NCBI GenBank assembly: GCA_965262605.1
Contig: CBDHFN010000002.1
Coordinates: 62,001 to 126,000, forward strand
Length of the DNA: 64,000 nt
Direction: 5' to 3'
Source: CBDHFN01 sp965262605
GTDB taxonomy: Bacteria > Pseudomonadota > Alphaproteobacteria > JASGCL01
Within the stretch, counting starts at the first letter, position 1. Every line of letters starts with the position of its first letter. The translations under genes were made by a program, and so were the position numbers. The notes beneath the pieces are model-generated. The model searched no databases. It was not told the origin of the DNA and was given only the letters and a program-made list of their open reading frames with translations. Below, piece after piece: positions 9,170 through 17,427 of the stretch.

Positions 9170-9824
9170 ATTTTTCTTGCAAAGCTAAATCATGCCATTC
9201 ACGAAACCACGCATTTGCCAATAAATTATCGCAATATTTTTGCGCCAAAGGCGATATTTTTAAATGATAAGTTTTAATTCGCGTTGCCACGGGCGTAAAT
9301 GCCGCATCAACGATAGAATATTCCCCCAATAAATAATCACCATCATTGCCAAATTTTGTTTTAGCCCGATGCCAAATTTCTTCTAATCTTGCGACATCAT
9401 TTAAAACATCTTGATTCGGTTGAAAATCTGAAATATTTAGTTGCAAATCCATACCGCAAAATTTGCGTAAATTTTGAAATGAAGATACCATTTCAATGGA
9501 TAAATCAAATGCCACTGCGGCTTTTTGCGGGTCGCTTGGAATAATTCCCATATTGGGTGATAATTGATGCAAATGCAAGCCAATGGCAATTGATTGCCCA
9601 ATCACTAAGCCATTATCCACTAAAATTGGCACTTGCTTGGCATGTTCATAATCGCTTAATGATTCGCGATAATTGGGGGCAAATGGCACTAATTTCGTGG
9701 TGAATGTCAAATTGCTTTGCTTTGCCATTAACCACGCCCGAAGCGACCAGCTAGAATAACGGCGATTGCCGATTATCAATTGTAATTGATGCGGTTTTTG
9801 TAAGTTTTTTAAGATGATTGGCAT
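9156..9824 (-). CDS. Glutathione S-transferase family protein
   Basis: A 222-residue protein. The thioredoxin-like N-terminal domain begins IGNRRYSSWSLRAWL, where the Ser-rich segment aligns with the catalytic Ser/Tyr region, and KQVPILVDN carries the cis-Pro of the glutathione site. A helical C-terminal domain follows. The start has AAGGA eight bases upstream (minus strand). It is the first gene of a run continuing through gluQ and the TPR glycosyltransferase. The substrate is unknown. Confidence 0.8.
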   Translation of the reverse strand: MPIILKNLQKPHQLQLIIGNRRYSSWSLRAWLMAKQSNLTFTTKLVPFAPNYRESLSDYEHAKQVPILVDNGLVIGQSIAIGLHLHQLSPNMGIIPSDPQKAAVAFDLSIEMVSSFQNLRKFCGMDLQLNISDFQPNQDVLNDVARLEEIWHRAKTKFGNDGDYLLGEYSIVDAAFTPVATRIKTYHLKISPLAQKYCDNLLANAWFREWHDLALQEKYDYH

Positions 9825-9896
9825 GAGGTATCCTTAGTATTAATGCTATTTTTAGTATGATTCATAAAAATAATCAAACAAAAAATAAAAAATTTA

Positions 9897-9924
9897 TTGA
9901 CATTGCCAAAAATTTGCTTAAATA
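9897..9924 (+). promoter_or_regulatory. Putative sigma-70-type promoter for rpmG
   Basis: TTGACA at 9897-9902 is a perfect -35 box. TAAATA at 9919-9924, 16 bases downstream, is a fair -10. It is the only strong candidate in the divergent gap between the glutathione transferase gene and rpmG. Confidence 0.45.
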
Positions 9925-9975
9925 AGGTCAGTATAGTTATTCAAAACAAAACAATTATTGATTAAGGGAAAAATT

Positions 9976-10143
9976 ATGGCTAAACCAGCAACAATGCGCG
10001 TTAAATTAGTCAGCACTGCTGGCACCGGATTTTATTATGTAACTTCAAAAAATCCACGCAAAACCACCGATAAGTTAGAATTCCGCAAATATGACCCGGT
10101 AATTCGTCAACATGTCGCCTTCAAAGAAGGAAAAATAAAATAA
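9976..10143 (+). CDS. rpmG: 50S ribosomal protein L33
   Basis: A 55-residue basic protein starting MAKPATMRVKLVSTAGTG, with AAGGGA about seven bases upstream of this ATG. It contains the L33 signature region FYYVTSKNPR and ends EGKIK. It has no cysteines, so it is the zinc-independent type. An upstream in-frame ATG would add six residues before the ribosome site and is unlikely. Confidence 0.93.
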   Translation: MAKPATMRVKLVSTAGTGFYYVTSKNPRKTTDKLEFRKYDPVIRQHVAFKEGKIK

Positions 10144-11045
10144 GCAACGCGCAAAAACAATTAATTGGTTTTTTTGCTGCTTTAATTATTGCATTATTAT
10201 GGGCAGGTTGGATTGTCTTGTCGCGTTTGGGCGTGACAAAATCTGGATTATCGGCGTTTGATATAATTTTATTACGATATGGCACGGCTACGGCGTTTTT
10301 ATTGCCATTTATTTATAAAAATTACCCCAAAGACAAGAAATTTTGGCAAATTATAATATTATCTTCGGTCGCGGCGGGCATACCTTACAGCTTGTCGGGC
10401 TTTATTGCGTTTCAATCCGTGCCCGTGGCGCAAAGCAGTATTTTAATGAATGGCACGATAGGGTTTTTTTCGTTAATCGTGATTAAATTATGGGCGCGGG
10501 AAAAAAATCAGTGGTTAAAATATCTGGGGGTAAGCCTTTGTTTATCTGGAATTATTGTTATGAATTTAGATAAAAATTTGGGGCAGATGCTGGATTATTT
10601 TGGTTTTGCGCATGTTTTATTATTATGGACGGCATTTTTAATGGCTTATTATGGCATTGCCGTGCAAAAATGGCAATTTTCTTGGAATCAATTATTAGTG
10701 ATTGCTGCGCCTTATCAATTTATTTTCGCGGTTATTTTATGGTTATTTTTTCAAGATTCCAGCGGTTTAAATCAAGCAAGCTGGGATAATATTATCTTGC
10801 AAGCATTATATCAAGGATTGGGACCAAGTATCTTAGGAGTCATATCATATGCGCTGGCAGTTAAATATTTTGGGCGCGTGCCAACCGCCGCGATGATGGC
10901 TTTTGTGCCAGCATTGGCGACTTTATTAGCGATTCCGATTTTGGACGAATACCCGCATTTTTGGGAAATAATGGGTATATTAATTGTCGCCATTGGTATT
11001 TTATTGACGATAGAATGGCATAAATTTCGGGCGCACCATGCTTAA
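10140..11045 (+). CDS. EamA/DMT family transporter, unusual start
   Basis: An inner-membrane permease with about ten hydrophobic segments in two EamA repeats; examples are GLGPSILGVISYALAVKYFG and the final IMGILIVAIGILLTIEW. The first helix (IGFFAALIIALLWAGWIVL) lies before any ATG, GTG or TTG start: the frame is open back to an ATA at 10140 that overlaps the rpmG stop, with AGGA nine bases upstream. The first usable TTG (10218) would cut off helix 1. Either ATA/ATT is used, or an ATG was lost by mutation or error. The substrate is unknown (drug/metabolite exporter family). Confidence 0.75.
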   Translation: MSNAQKQLIGFFAALIIALLWAGWIVLSRLGVTKSGLSAFDIILLRYGTATAFLLPFIYKNYPKDKKFWQIIILSSVAAGIPYSLSGFIAFQSVPVAQSSILMNGTIGFFSLIVIKLWAREKNQWLKYLGVSLCLSGIIVMNLDKNLGQMLDYFGFAHVLLLWTAFLMAYYGIAVQKWQFSWNQLLVIAAPYQFIFAVILWLFFQDSSGLNQASWDNIILQALYQGLGPSILGVISYALAVKYFGRVPTAAMMAFVPALATLLAIPILDEYPHFWEIMGILIVAIGILLTIEWHKFRAHHA

Positions 11046-11748
11046 AGGTAAATTAATATTATTTGCGCGCCTTGATTCGTCAAGATTACCCGCCAAACAA
11101 TTATTGCCCCTTACCCCTGAATATAACAGCTTAAATTTAATGGTTGCACGGCTTTTGCAATATTTTGACAAACAAGATTTAATACTAGCAAGCACGAATC
11201 GCCCCGTAGATAACGACTTAAAGACCGAATCAGCCAAACTTGGCATTGAATTTTTTGGCGGTGATGCGCAAAATACGGCATTAAGAATGGTGCAAGCGAT
11301 TGAATCATTCGGTGGGGATTTTGGCGTGCGCATTTGTGCGGACTCACCCTTAATGGACGGGGCGATGGTTCGTAAAGCTTTTGATGAATTTTGCCAAGAT
11401 TCGCCATTTGATATTTCCAGCAATATTGATTTTCCGATTCACATTCGCCCACCCGGTCAAGTCGCCGAATTTGTAAAATTATCCGCCATGAAGCGAATTT
11501 TACAATTATGCCAAGACCCCGCAATTTTGGAACATTGCACCTATTATATTCACTTAAATAAGCGCGATTTTAAATATGGCGTGTTTGAACGCCATTCGCC
11601 AATAAGCCATATTAAACATCTTGCATTGGACACAAAATTAGATTATGAATTATTATGCGCCATCACCAAGCAATTATCCCATCCCGTCTTGGCGAATAGC
11701 GAAGAAATAGCGCAAATAACGCAAAATATCTTAAAAAAATATGTTTAA
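11038..11748 (+). CDS. SpsF-like cytidylyltransferase family protein
   Basis: A 236-residue protein. The N-terminus LILFARLDSSRLPAKQL matches the nucleotide-binding loop of CTP-dependent sugar nucleotidyltransferases (PF02348, spore coat SpsF/NeuA-like). VRICADSPLMDG supplies the metal-binding Asp region. The start overlaps the EamA gene by eight bases and the end overlaps the TAXI gene. Members activate sialic-acid-like sugars or act in spore-coat or flagellar glycan pathways, so a link to the glycosyltransferases upstream is possible but unproven. Confidence 0.75.
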   Translation: MLKGKLILFARLDSSRLPAKQLLPLTPEYNSLNLMVARLLQYFDKQDLILASTNRPVDNDLKTESAKLGIEFFGGDAQNTALRMVQAIESFGGDFGVRICADSPLMDGAMVRKAFDEFCQDSPFDISSNIDFPIHIRPPGQVAEFVKLSAMKRILQLCQDPAILEHCTYYIHLNKRDFKYGVFERHSPISHIKHLALDTKLDYELLCAITKQLSHPVLANSEEIAQITQNILKKYV

Positions 11749-12727
11749 ATTAGTCATTTTTTGGTTTTTTTTGGCAATGGCGCACCCCATTTTTGCCCAA
11801 GAAAACACGCGTTTTATTCGCATCGGCGCGGCTTCGGTTTATTCTGGGTCCTATTTAGCCGCGCAAAATCTTGCGATTCAAATTTCATTTGAACCGCAAT
11901 ATTCAAAAAAAGGGGTTTTAGAAAAATCAGGCATTATCGCGGCGGCTCAAAGTTTTAGTGATTATTCGGCGGCACTGCAAGCCTTAATTAACGGCGATAT
12001 TGAAACAGCCATCGTGCCAAGCGAATATTTATATGATACTAAATTAGGCAATAATTCATATTTTCAACCCAAACAATCAGGCAAAGAAATTGTGGTAATT
12101 GCCGCGGTTAAACCGCTTGTCGGTTATTTTATTGCCCGAAAATATATTAAAAAATTAGAACGAAAATATTTGACGGGCTTAAATCTTGCCACCTCACCCC
12201 AAGGCAGTTTAGGGCATAAATTATTTAATCAATTAACCGCAGAAATCGGCTTAAACGAAGGTGATTTTGTGCAATATAATAAACGCATTGAAGATTTATA
12301 TCAGCTATTTGCCGATAATAAAATTGATGGTTTTTTTATTTTTGATATTGATCCAATTCCGGGCATTAATGATTTTTTAGAACGCAATAACGCGCATTTA
12401 TTACCAATTTCAGAAAAATTAAGCAAAAAATTTCAACAAAATATTTTAACTTTGGAATCCAGTAAATTTTCAAAATCAAAAATTACCACCATTTCCATGC
12501 CGCTTGTTTGGGTTTCTTTGGCGCAATATTCAACCGAAAATATCAAGGATATTATCCCAAAAATCAAGCATAATATTAAATCTGATTTAATGACACGGGA
12601 AATTACCGAAAGCGATTTATCGCTTGAAACCGGTAAAAAAATCATTAAACTTGACCAGCATGAAGCCATTAAAAATGACTTTCCCGTTGATTATTCAAAT
12701 TGGATAAAATCATTAAAAAAACCATAA
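11741..12727 (+). CDS. TAXI/TRAP-type periplasmic solute-binding protein
   Basis: A 328-residue secreted protein. The first ~20 residues form a signal peptide ending in AHPIFAQ. The mature start RFIRIGAASVYSGSYLAAQ is characteristic of the TAXI family of TRAP-transporter binding proteins, followed by a two-lobe pattern including NLATSPQGSLGHKL. No TRAP membrane subunits (DctM or fused QM) are next to it, so it is an orphan here. The ligand is unknown; family members include glutamate and carboxylate binders. Confidence 0.7.
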   Translation: MFKLVIFWFFLAMAHPIFAQENTRFIRIGAASVYSGSYLAAQNLAIQISFEPQYSKKGVLEKSGIIAAAQSFSDYSAALQALINGDIETAIVPSEYLYDTKLGNNSYFQPKQSGKEIVVIAAVKPLVGYFIARKYIKKLERKYLTGLNLATSPQGSLGHKLFNQLTAEIGLNEGDFVQYNKRIEDLYQLFADNKIDGFFIFDIDPIPGINDFLERNNAHLLPISEKLSKKFQQNILTLESSKFSKSKITTISMPLVWVSLAQYSTENIKDIIPKIKHNIKSDLMTREITESDLSLETGKKIIKLDQHEAIKNDFPVDYSNWIKSLKKP

Positions 12728-12744
12728 AAATGTCGCAAAACCGA

Positions 12745-12773
12745 TTGACTCAAACGATGTTTTTAGGTATTAT
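12745..12773 (+). promoter_or_regulatory. Putative promoter of the formate dehydrogenase operon
   Basis: TTGACT at 12745-12750 and TATTAT at 12768-12773 are separated by exactly 17 bases, each one mismatch from consensus. The predicted transcription start is about 25 bases before the ATG at 12802, which has AAGGGG upstream. Confidence 0.6.
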
Positions 12774-12801
12774 TGACGCGAATTAGCATTAAGGGGCAAT
12801 T

Positions 12802-15567
12802 ATGGGTAATAAATTATTGTTAAATGGACAAGAAGTTGAATTTAATCAAGGCGAAACTATCTGGCAAGTTGCGACAAGGTTAGGGATTGAAGTCCCGCAT
12901 CTTTGTTATTCACCAAAACCCGATTACCGCGCCGATGGCAATTGCCGTGCCTGCATGGTTGAAATTAAGGGCGAGCGCGTGCTTGCCGCGAGTTGCATTC
13001 GCCCCGCAACCGCAGGTATGGAAGTAAACACCGCATCTGAACGGGCAAAATCTGCACAAAAAGGGGTTTTAGAGTTGCTTTTAGCCGACCAGCCACCCAA
13101 AGAGCAAGCCCATAACGAAGATTCGCCATTTTGGCAATGGATATTAAAAACTCATACCGCGCCGAACAGCCGCTATCCCGCAAAAGATTCAAGTCCCCTG
13201 CCTCATTTAGCCCAAGATAATTCGCACCCCGCCATGCGCGTTGCGCTTGACGCGTGCATTCAATGTAATTTATGCGTGCGCGCATGCCGTGAAGTCCAAG
13301 TAAATGATGTCTTAGGCATGGGCGGACGGGGCATTGCTTCACAAATTATATTTGATAATTTTGATGAAATGGGCAATTCAACTTGCGTGGCATGCGGGGA
13401 ATGCGTTCAAGCCTGCCCGACTGGTGCTTTAATGCCCGCCAGCATGAATGATAACCAAGGAAAATATTTAGGCAAAGCCGAAAAAATTGTCAATAGCCTT
13501 TGCCCATTTTGTGGCGTTGGTTGCCAAACCGAAGTGCATGTCAAAGATGATAAAATTGTCAAGGTTGACGGCAGAATGGGTCCCGCAAACCGCAATCGCT
13601 TATGCGTTAAAGGGCGATTCGGCATGGATTACGCAAGGCATGATGGCAGATTAACCAAACCTTTAATTCGCCTTAAATCCGCGCCAAAAAAATGGGACGA
13701 TTTTGTAGATGGTAAAAACCCGCTTAGCCATTTTCGTGAAGCAACATGGCAAGAGGCAATGGATTTAATCGGCAAGAATTTTCGTGAAATTAAAGAAAAA
13801 CATGGGCATAAAGCTTTTGCAGGTTTTGGTTCAGCCAAAGGTTCAAACGAAGAAGCTTATTTATTTCAAAAATTAATTCGCACTGGGTTTCAAACTAATA
13901 ATGTTGACCATTGCACAAGGCTTTGCCATGCGTCTTCGGTGGCGGCATTGCTTGAAGGTATTGGTTCTGGCGCGGTAAGCGCACCATTTACCGATGCTTT
14001 ACATGCGGATTTTATTATAGTTATTGGCGCGCGTCCAACCGAAAATCACCCCGTAGCCGCAACTTTTTTCAAACAAGCCGCCAAAATGGGCAAAAAGCTT
14101 GTGGTTATGGATCCAAGAGGTAGTTCGCTTGTCCGTCATGCTTGGCAACATTTGAAATTCAAATCAGGCACGGATGTCGCGTTGTTAAGCGCAATGATTA
14201 ATGTTATTATTACCGAAGGGCTGACAAACTCCGCGTATATTGAGCAATTCGTGGAAAATTATCAAGCTATCGTCCAAAAAACTAAAGATTTCACCCCCGA
14301 AGAAATGGCGCCAATCTGTGGCATTGATGCAGAAACGATTCGCATGGTGGCACGGCAATATGCAACTTGCAAAAATTCCATTATTTTTTGGGGCATGGGC
14401 GTATCGCAAAGCGTGCATGGCACTGATAATGCGCGGGCTTTAATTACTTTGGCGGCAATCACAGGGCAAGTCGGCAGACAAGGCACAGGCTTACACCCAC
14501 TTCGCGGGCAAAATAATGTGCAAGGCGCATCAGATTCGGGTTTAATCCCCATGATGTTTTCCAATTATCAACCTGTTGAAGATGAAAAAAATCGGCATAA
14601 TTTTGAAAAATTATGGGGCGTGGAATTGGATAAAAAACGCGGGCTTACCGTCGTTGAAATTATTCACGCTATTTTAGATGATGAAATAAAAGCCATGCTG
14701 ATTATGGGTGAAAACCCTGCTATGTCTGACCCAGACGCGCATCACGCCAGAATGGCTTTGGCAAAGTTAGATTTTTTAGTTGTGCAAGAAATTTTCTTAA
14801 CCGAAACCGCGTTTCATGCTGATGTTATTTTACCCGCTTCGGCTTTTCCAGAAAAATGGGGCAGTTTCACCAACACGAATCGCCAAGTGCAATTGGCAAG
14901 ACCTGCGCTTAAATTACCCGGTCAAGCCAAACAAGATTGGGAAATTTTGCAATTAATCGCGAATGAAATGCGCTTAAATTGGCATTATCAAGACATTGGC
15001 GAAATTTTTGAAGAAATGCGGTGCACCATGTCCAGCATCAAGGGTATTTCTTGGCAAAGATTATTAAACGAAGATGCTATTACTTACCCTTGCGCCGATG
15101 AGAAAGACATGGGTAAACCGGTAATTTTTGGCGATGGTTTCCCAACCAATAATAAACGCGCTAAGTTAGTTCCCATTGATTTATTGCCACCGAACGAAGT
15201 GCCCGATGCTGAATATCCGATTCTTTTAACCACGGGACGATTATTGGAACATTGGCATACGGGCGCAATGACACGGCGCGCATCCGTGCTTGACGCCATT
15301 GAACCCGAAGCTATCGTGCATGTTCACCCCACAAAAATGCACGATTTAGGCATTAAACAGGGTGATTTTATCACCGTCGCCACCAGACGCGGTTCGGTTT
15401 CTGTCAAAGTTCGCCTTGACAGAGATGTTGCCGAAAATATGATATTTATTCCATTTTGCTTTGCCGAAGGAGCCGCCAATATGCTTACCAATCCTGCGCT
15501 TGACCCGTTTGGAAAAATTCCCGAATTTAAATTATGCGCCGCTAGAATTGAGGTAAATCATGCTTAA
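12802..15567 (+). CDS. fdsA: NAD-dependent formate dehydrogenase, molybdenum alpha subunit
   Basis: A 921-residue catalytic subunit oxidising formate to CO2. The N-terminal 2Fe-2S domain has cysteines 35, 48, 51 and 65. Two 4Fe-4S sites follow (CIQCNLCVRAC and CVACGECVQAC), then the molybdopterin domain with its own cluster (CPFCGVGC). The molybdenum ligand is Cys375 in DHCTRLCHASS, so this is the cysteine, not the selenocysteine, form. The C-terminal domain has the cofactor-binding LLTTGRLLEHWHTG. It overlaps the diaphorase gene by eight bases. No fdhD or delta subunit is seen nearby, so maturation factors must lie elsewhere. The layout matches soluble Fds-type enzymes. Confidence 0.9.
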   Translation: MGNKLLLNGQEVEFNQGETIWQVATRLGIEVPHLCYSPKPDYRADGNCRACMVEIKGERVLAASCIRPATAGMEVNTASERAKSAQKGVLELLLADQPPKEQAHNEDSPFWQWILKTHTAPNSRYPAKDSSPLPHLAQDNSHPAMRVALDACIQCNLCVRACREVQVNDVLGMGGRGIASQIIFDNFDEMGNSTCVACGECVQACPTGALMPASMNDNQGKYLGKAEKIVNSLCPFCGVGCQTEVHVKDDKIVKVDGRMGPANRNRLCVKGRFGMDYARHDGRLTKPLIRLKSAPKKWDDFVDGKNPLSHFREATWQEAMDLIGKNFREIKEKHGHKAFAGFGSAKGSNEEAYLFQKLIRTGFQTNNVDHCTRLCHASSVAALLEGIGSGAVSAPFTDALHADFIIVIGARPTENHPVAATFFKQAAKMGKKLVVMDPRGSSLVRHAWQHLKFKSGTDVALLSAMINVIITEGLTNSAYIEQFVENYQAIVQKTKDFTPEEMAPICGIDAETIRMVARQYATCKNSIIFWGMGVSQSVHGTDNARALITLAAITGQVGRQGTGLHPLRGQNNVQGASDSGLIPMMFSNYQPVEDEKNRHNFEKLWGVELDKKRGLTVVEIIHAILDDEIKAMLIMGENPAMSDPDAHHARMALAKLDFLVVQEIFLTETAFHADVILPASAFPEKWGSFTNTNRQVQLARPALKLPGQAKQDWEILQLIANEMRLNWHYQDIGEIFEEMRCTMSSIKGISWQRLLNEDAITYPCADEKDMGKPVIFGDGFPTNNKRAKLVPIDLLPPNEVPDAEYPILLTTGRLLEHWHTGAMTRRASVLDAIEPEAIVHVHPTKMHDLGIKQGDFITVATRRGSVSVKVRLDRDVAENMIFIPFCFAEGAANMLTNPALDPFGKIPEFKLCAARIEVNHA

Positions 15568-17254
15568 TAAAAACACAAACCACCCCGGTTTTAATAAACG
15601 CAAACGCGCCGAAGGCATGAAGGGGCGCGTATTAAATTTAGCCGCATATAGCGAAATTCAAAAATTATTGGGCGATAAAGCAAATCAGCCAGTGCGCAGT
15701 GAATTAATTGAATATTTGCATTTAATTCAAGATAAATTTGGGCATATTCACGATAATCATGTCAAAGCCTTAGCCGAAATCATGAAATTAGCCGAAGTTG
15801 AAATTGCCGAAGTCGCAAGTTTTTATGCCCATTTTGACTTAATCAAAGAAGGGCAAACACCCCCACCCGATTTAACGATTCGGGTTTGCGATTCGTTGTC
15901 TTGTATGATGGCGGGCGCGGAACAATTAATTGCGGGGCTTGAAAAAAATCCAGACGCGAATATTCGCATCAAACGCGCGCCTTGTATGGGGCGGTGCGAT
16001 GTTGCCCCCGTTGCCGAAGTGGGGCATAACCATATTATTCACGCAGATTTGGCAAAAATTCAAGATGCTGTGCGAAATAAAAAGACCCATCACGAACATT
16101 TACCCGCAAAATCGCTTGCTGATTATCACCAAAGCGGTGGTTATGAATTGTTAAAATCGTGTAAATCTTCACCACAAAAAATGGCAGAATTAATGGCAGA
16201 ATTGCAAGCTTCAAACTTACGGGGCTTGGGTGGTGCGGGTTTTCCAACCGCACGCAAATGGGAAACTGTGAAATCTTACCCTAAACCACGCCTTATGGCG
16301 ATTAATGCGGACGAAGGCGAACCCGGCACAATTAAAGATTATTATTATCTTGCCAAGGACCCGCATCGCTTTTTAGAAGGCGCGTTAATTGCTGCTTTGG
16401 CGGTTGAAGCCGAAGAGGTTTATATTTATTTGCGCGATGAATACCCGCAAATACGCGAATTACTTTTAAATGCCATTGCCGAAGTCAATAAAACAGATTT
16501 AGCAAATCACACGAAAATAATCTTGCGCCGTGGTGCTGGTGCGTATATTTGCGGTGAAGAATCGGCAATGATTGAATCGCTTGAAGGCAAACGCGGATTG
16601 CCAAGACATCGCCCGCCATATGTTGCCCAAGTCGGCTTGTTTGGCAAACCTACTTTGGTGAATAATGTGGAAACTTTATATTGGGTGCGCGATATTGCCC
16701 AAAAAGGCGGCGCATGGTTTCAATCTTTCGGTGCCAATGGACGCAAGGGTTTAAGGTCATTTTCATTATCAGGGCGCGTGAAAAATCCGGGGGTAAAACT
16801 TGCGCCCGCGGGTATTTCGGTGCGCGAATTAATCAATGATTTTGGTGGTGGTATGCTTGACGGGCATGAATTTGTCGGTTATTTACCCGGTGGTGCTTCT
16901 GGTGGAATTTTACCCGCAAGCCTTGATAATATCCCACTTGATTTTGATACTTTGCAGGCGCATGGTTGCTTTATTGGCTCAGCCGCTGTGGTTATTTTAT
17001 CGCACCATGATAATATTCGCGAAGTTGCCCTTAATTTAATGGAATTTTTCAAGCTTGAATCATGCGGGCAATGCACGCCATGCCGTGTTGGCACGGAAAA
17101 AGCCGTGCAATTAATGAAGGCAAAAAAATGGGACATTAATTTAATGCAAGAATTATCAAAATTAATGATGGACGCTTCAATTTGCGGGCTTGGGCAAGCC
17201 GCCCCCAATCCGCTTTTAATGGCTATCAAGCATTTTGATTTTAACCAAACTTAA
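15560..17254 (+). CDS. Fused NuoE/NuoF-type diaphorase subunit of formate dehydrogenase
   Basis: A 564-residue fusion of the gamma (NuoE/FdsG-like) and beta (NuoF/FdsB-like) subunits that pass electrons to NAD+. Residues ~20-175 are the thioredoxin-like 2Fe-2S domain (CDSLSC and CMGRC). Then comes the NuoF part with GLGGAGFPTARKW and NADEGEPGTIKD (FMN/NADH site), GAYICGEESAMIESLEG, and the 4Fe-4S site CGQCTPCRVGT with a fourth Cys in SICGLG. Most Fds operons encode these as two genes. The fusion appears genuine, since there is no stop or low-quality sequence between the parts. Confidence 0.88.
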   Translation: MLNKNTNHPGFNKRKRAEGMKGRVLNLAAYSEIQKLLGDKANQPVRSELIEYLHLIQDKFGHIHDNHVKALAEIMKLAEVEIAEVASFYAHFDLIKEGQTPPPDLTIRVCDSLSCMMAGAEQLIAGLEKNPDANIRIKRAPCMGRCDVAPVAEVGHNHIIHADLAKIQDAVRNKKTHHEHLPAKSLADYHQSGGYELLKSCKSSPQKMAELMAELQASNLRGLGGAGFPTARKWETVKSYPKPRLMAINADEGEPGTIKDYYYLAKDPHRFLEGALIAALAVEAEEVYIYLRDEYPQIRELLLNAIAEVNKTDLANHTKIILRRGAGAYICGEESAMIESLEGKRGLPRHRPPYVAQVGLFGKPTLVNNVETLYWVRDIAQKGGAWFQSFGANGRKGLRSFSLSGRVKNPGVKLAPAGISVRELINDFGGGMLDGHEFVGYLPGGASGGILPASLDNIPLDFDTLQAHGCFIGSAAVVILSHHDNIREVALNLMEFFKLESCGQCTPCRVGTEKAVQLMKAKKWDINLMQELSKLMMDASICGLGQAAPNPLLMAIKHFDFNQT

Positions 17255-17288
17255 TTGCCCAAGAATTTAATTTAAAAATGGTATATTT

Positions 17289-17360
17289 GTTTATGCTATA
17301 AACAAGCGGGGTGGTTTAATGATAGCAATTTGCAACGGAATTTATTGCATTAAAATTGCT
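17289..17360. repeat. Partial copy of the 19.2-19.7 kb palindromic repeat
   Basis: Contains AACAAGCGGGGTGGTT (17301-17316), the right terminus of the repeat units further on. It is followed by GCAATTTGCAACGGAATTTA, an internal stretch also present at about 19224 and 19515. The order and spacing differ from the full units, so it is a decayed or rearranged copy. Confidence 0.7.
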
Positions 17361-17377
17361 TTGCAGATAAATGTTAA

Positions 17378-17406
17378 TTGACTTTATTGACAATAAAGGC
17401 TAACAT
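17378..17406 (+). promoter_or_regulatory. Putative promoter of the downstream glycosyltransferase
   Basis: TTGACT at 17378-17383 and TAACAT at 17401-17406 with a 17-base spacer. The -10 is weak (four of six), but the -35 is the same box seen before several other genes here. Confidence 0.4.
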
Positions 17407-17427
17407 TACACTTAAAGAGAGAGCTTA

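Noticed and set aside
13918..13932. Selenocysteine at the formate dehydrogenase active site
   Set aside because: The codon is TGC (Cys375), in frame, so no recoding is needed.
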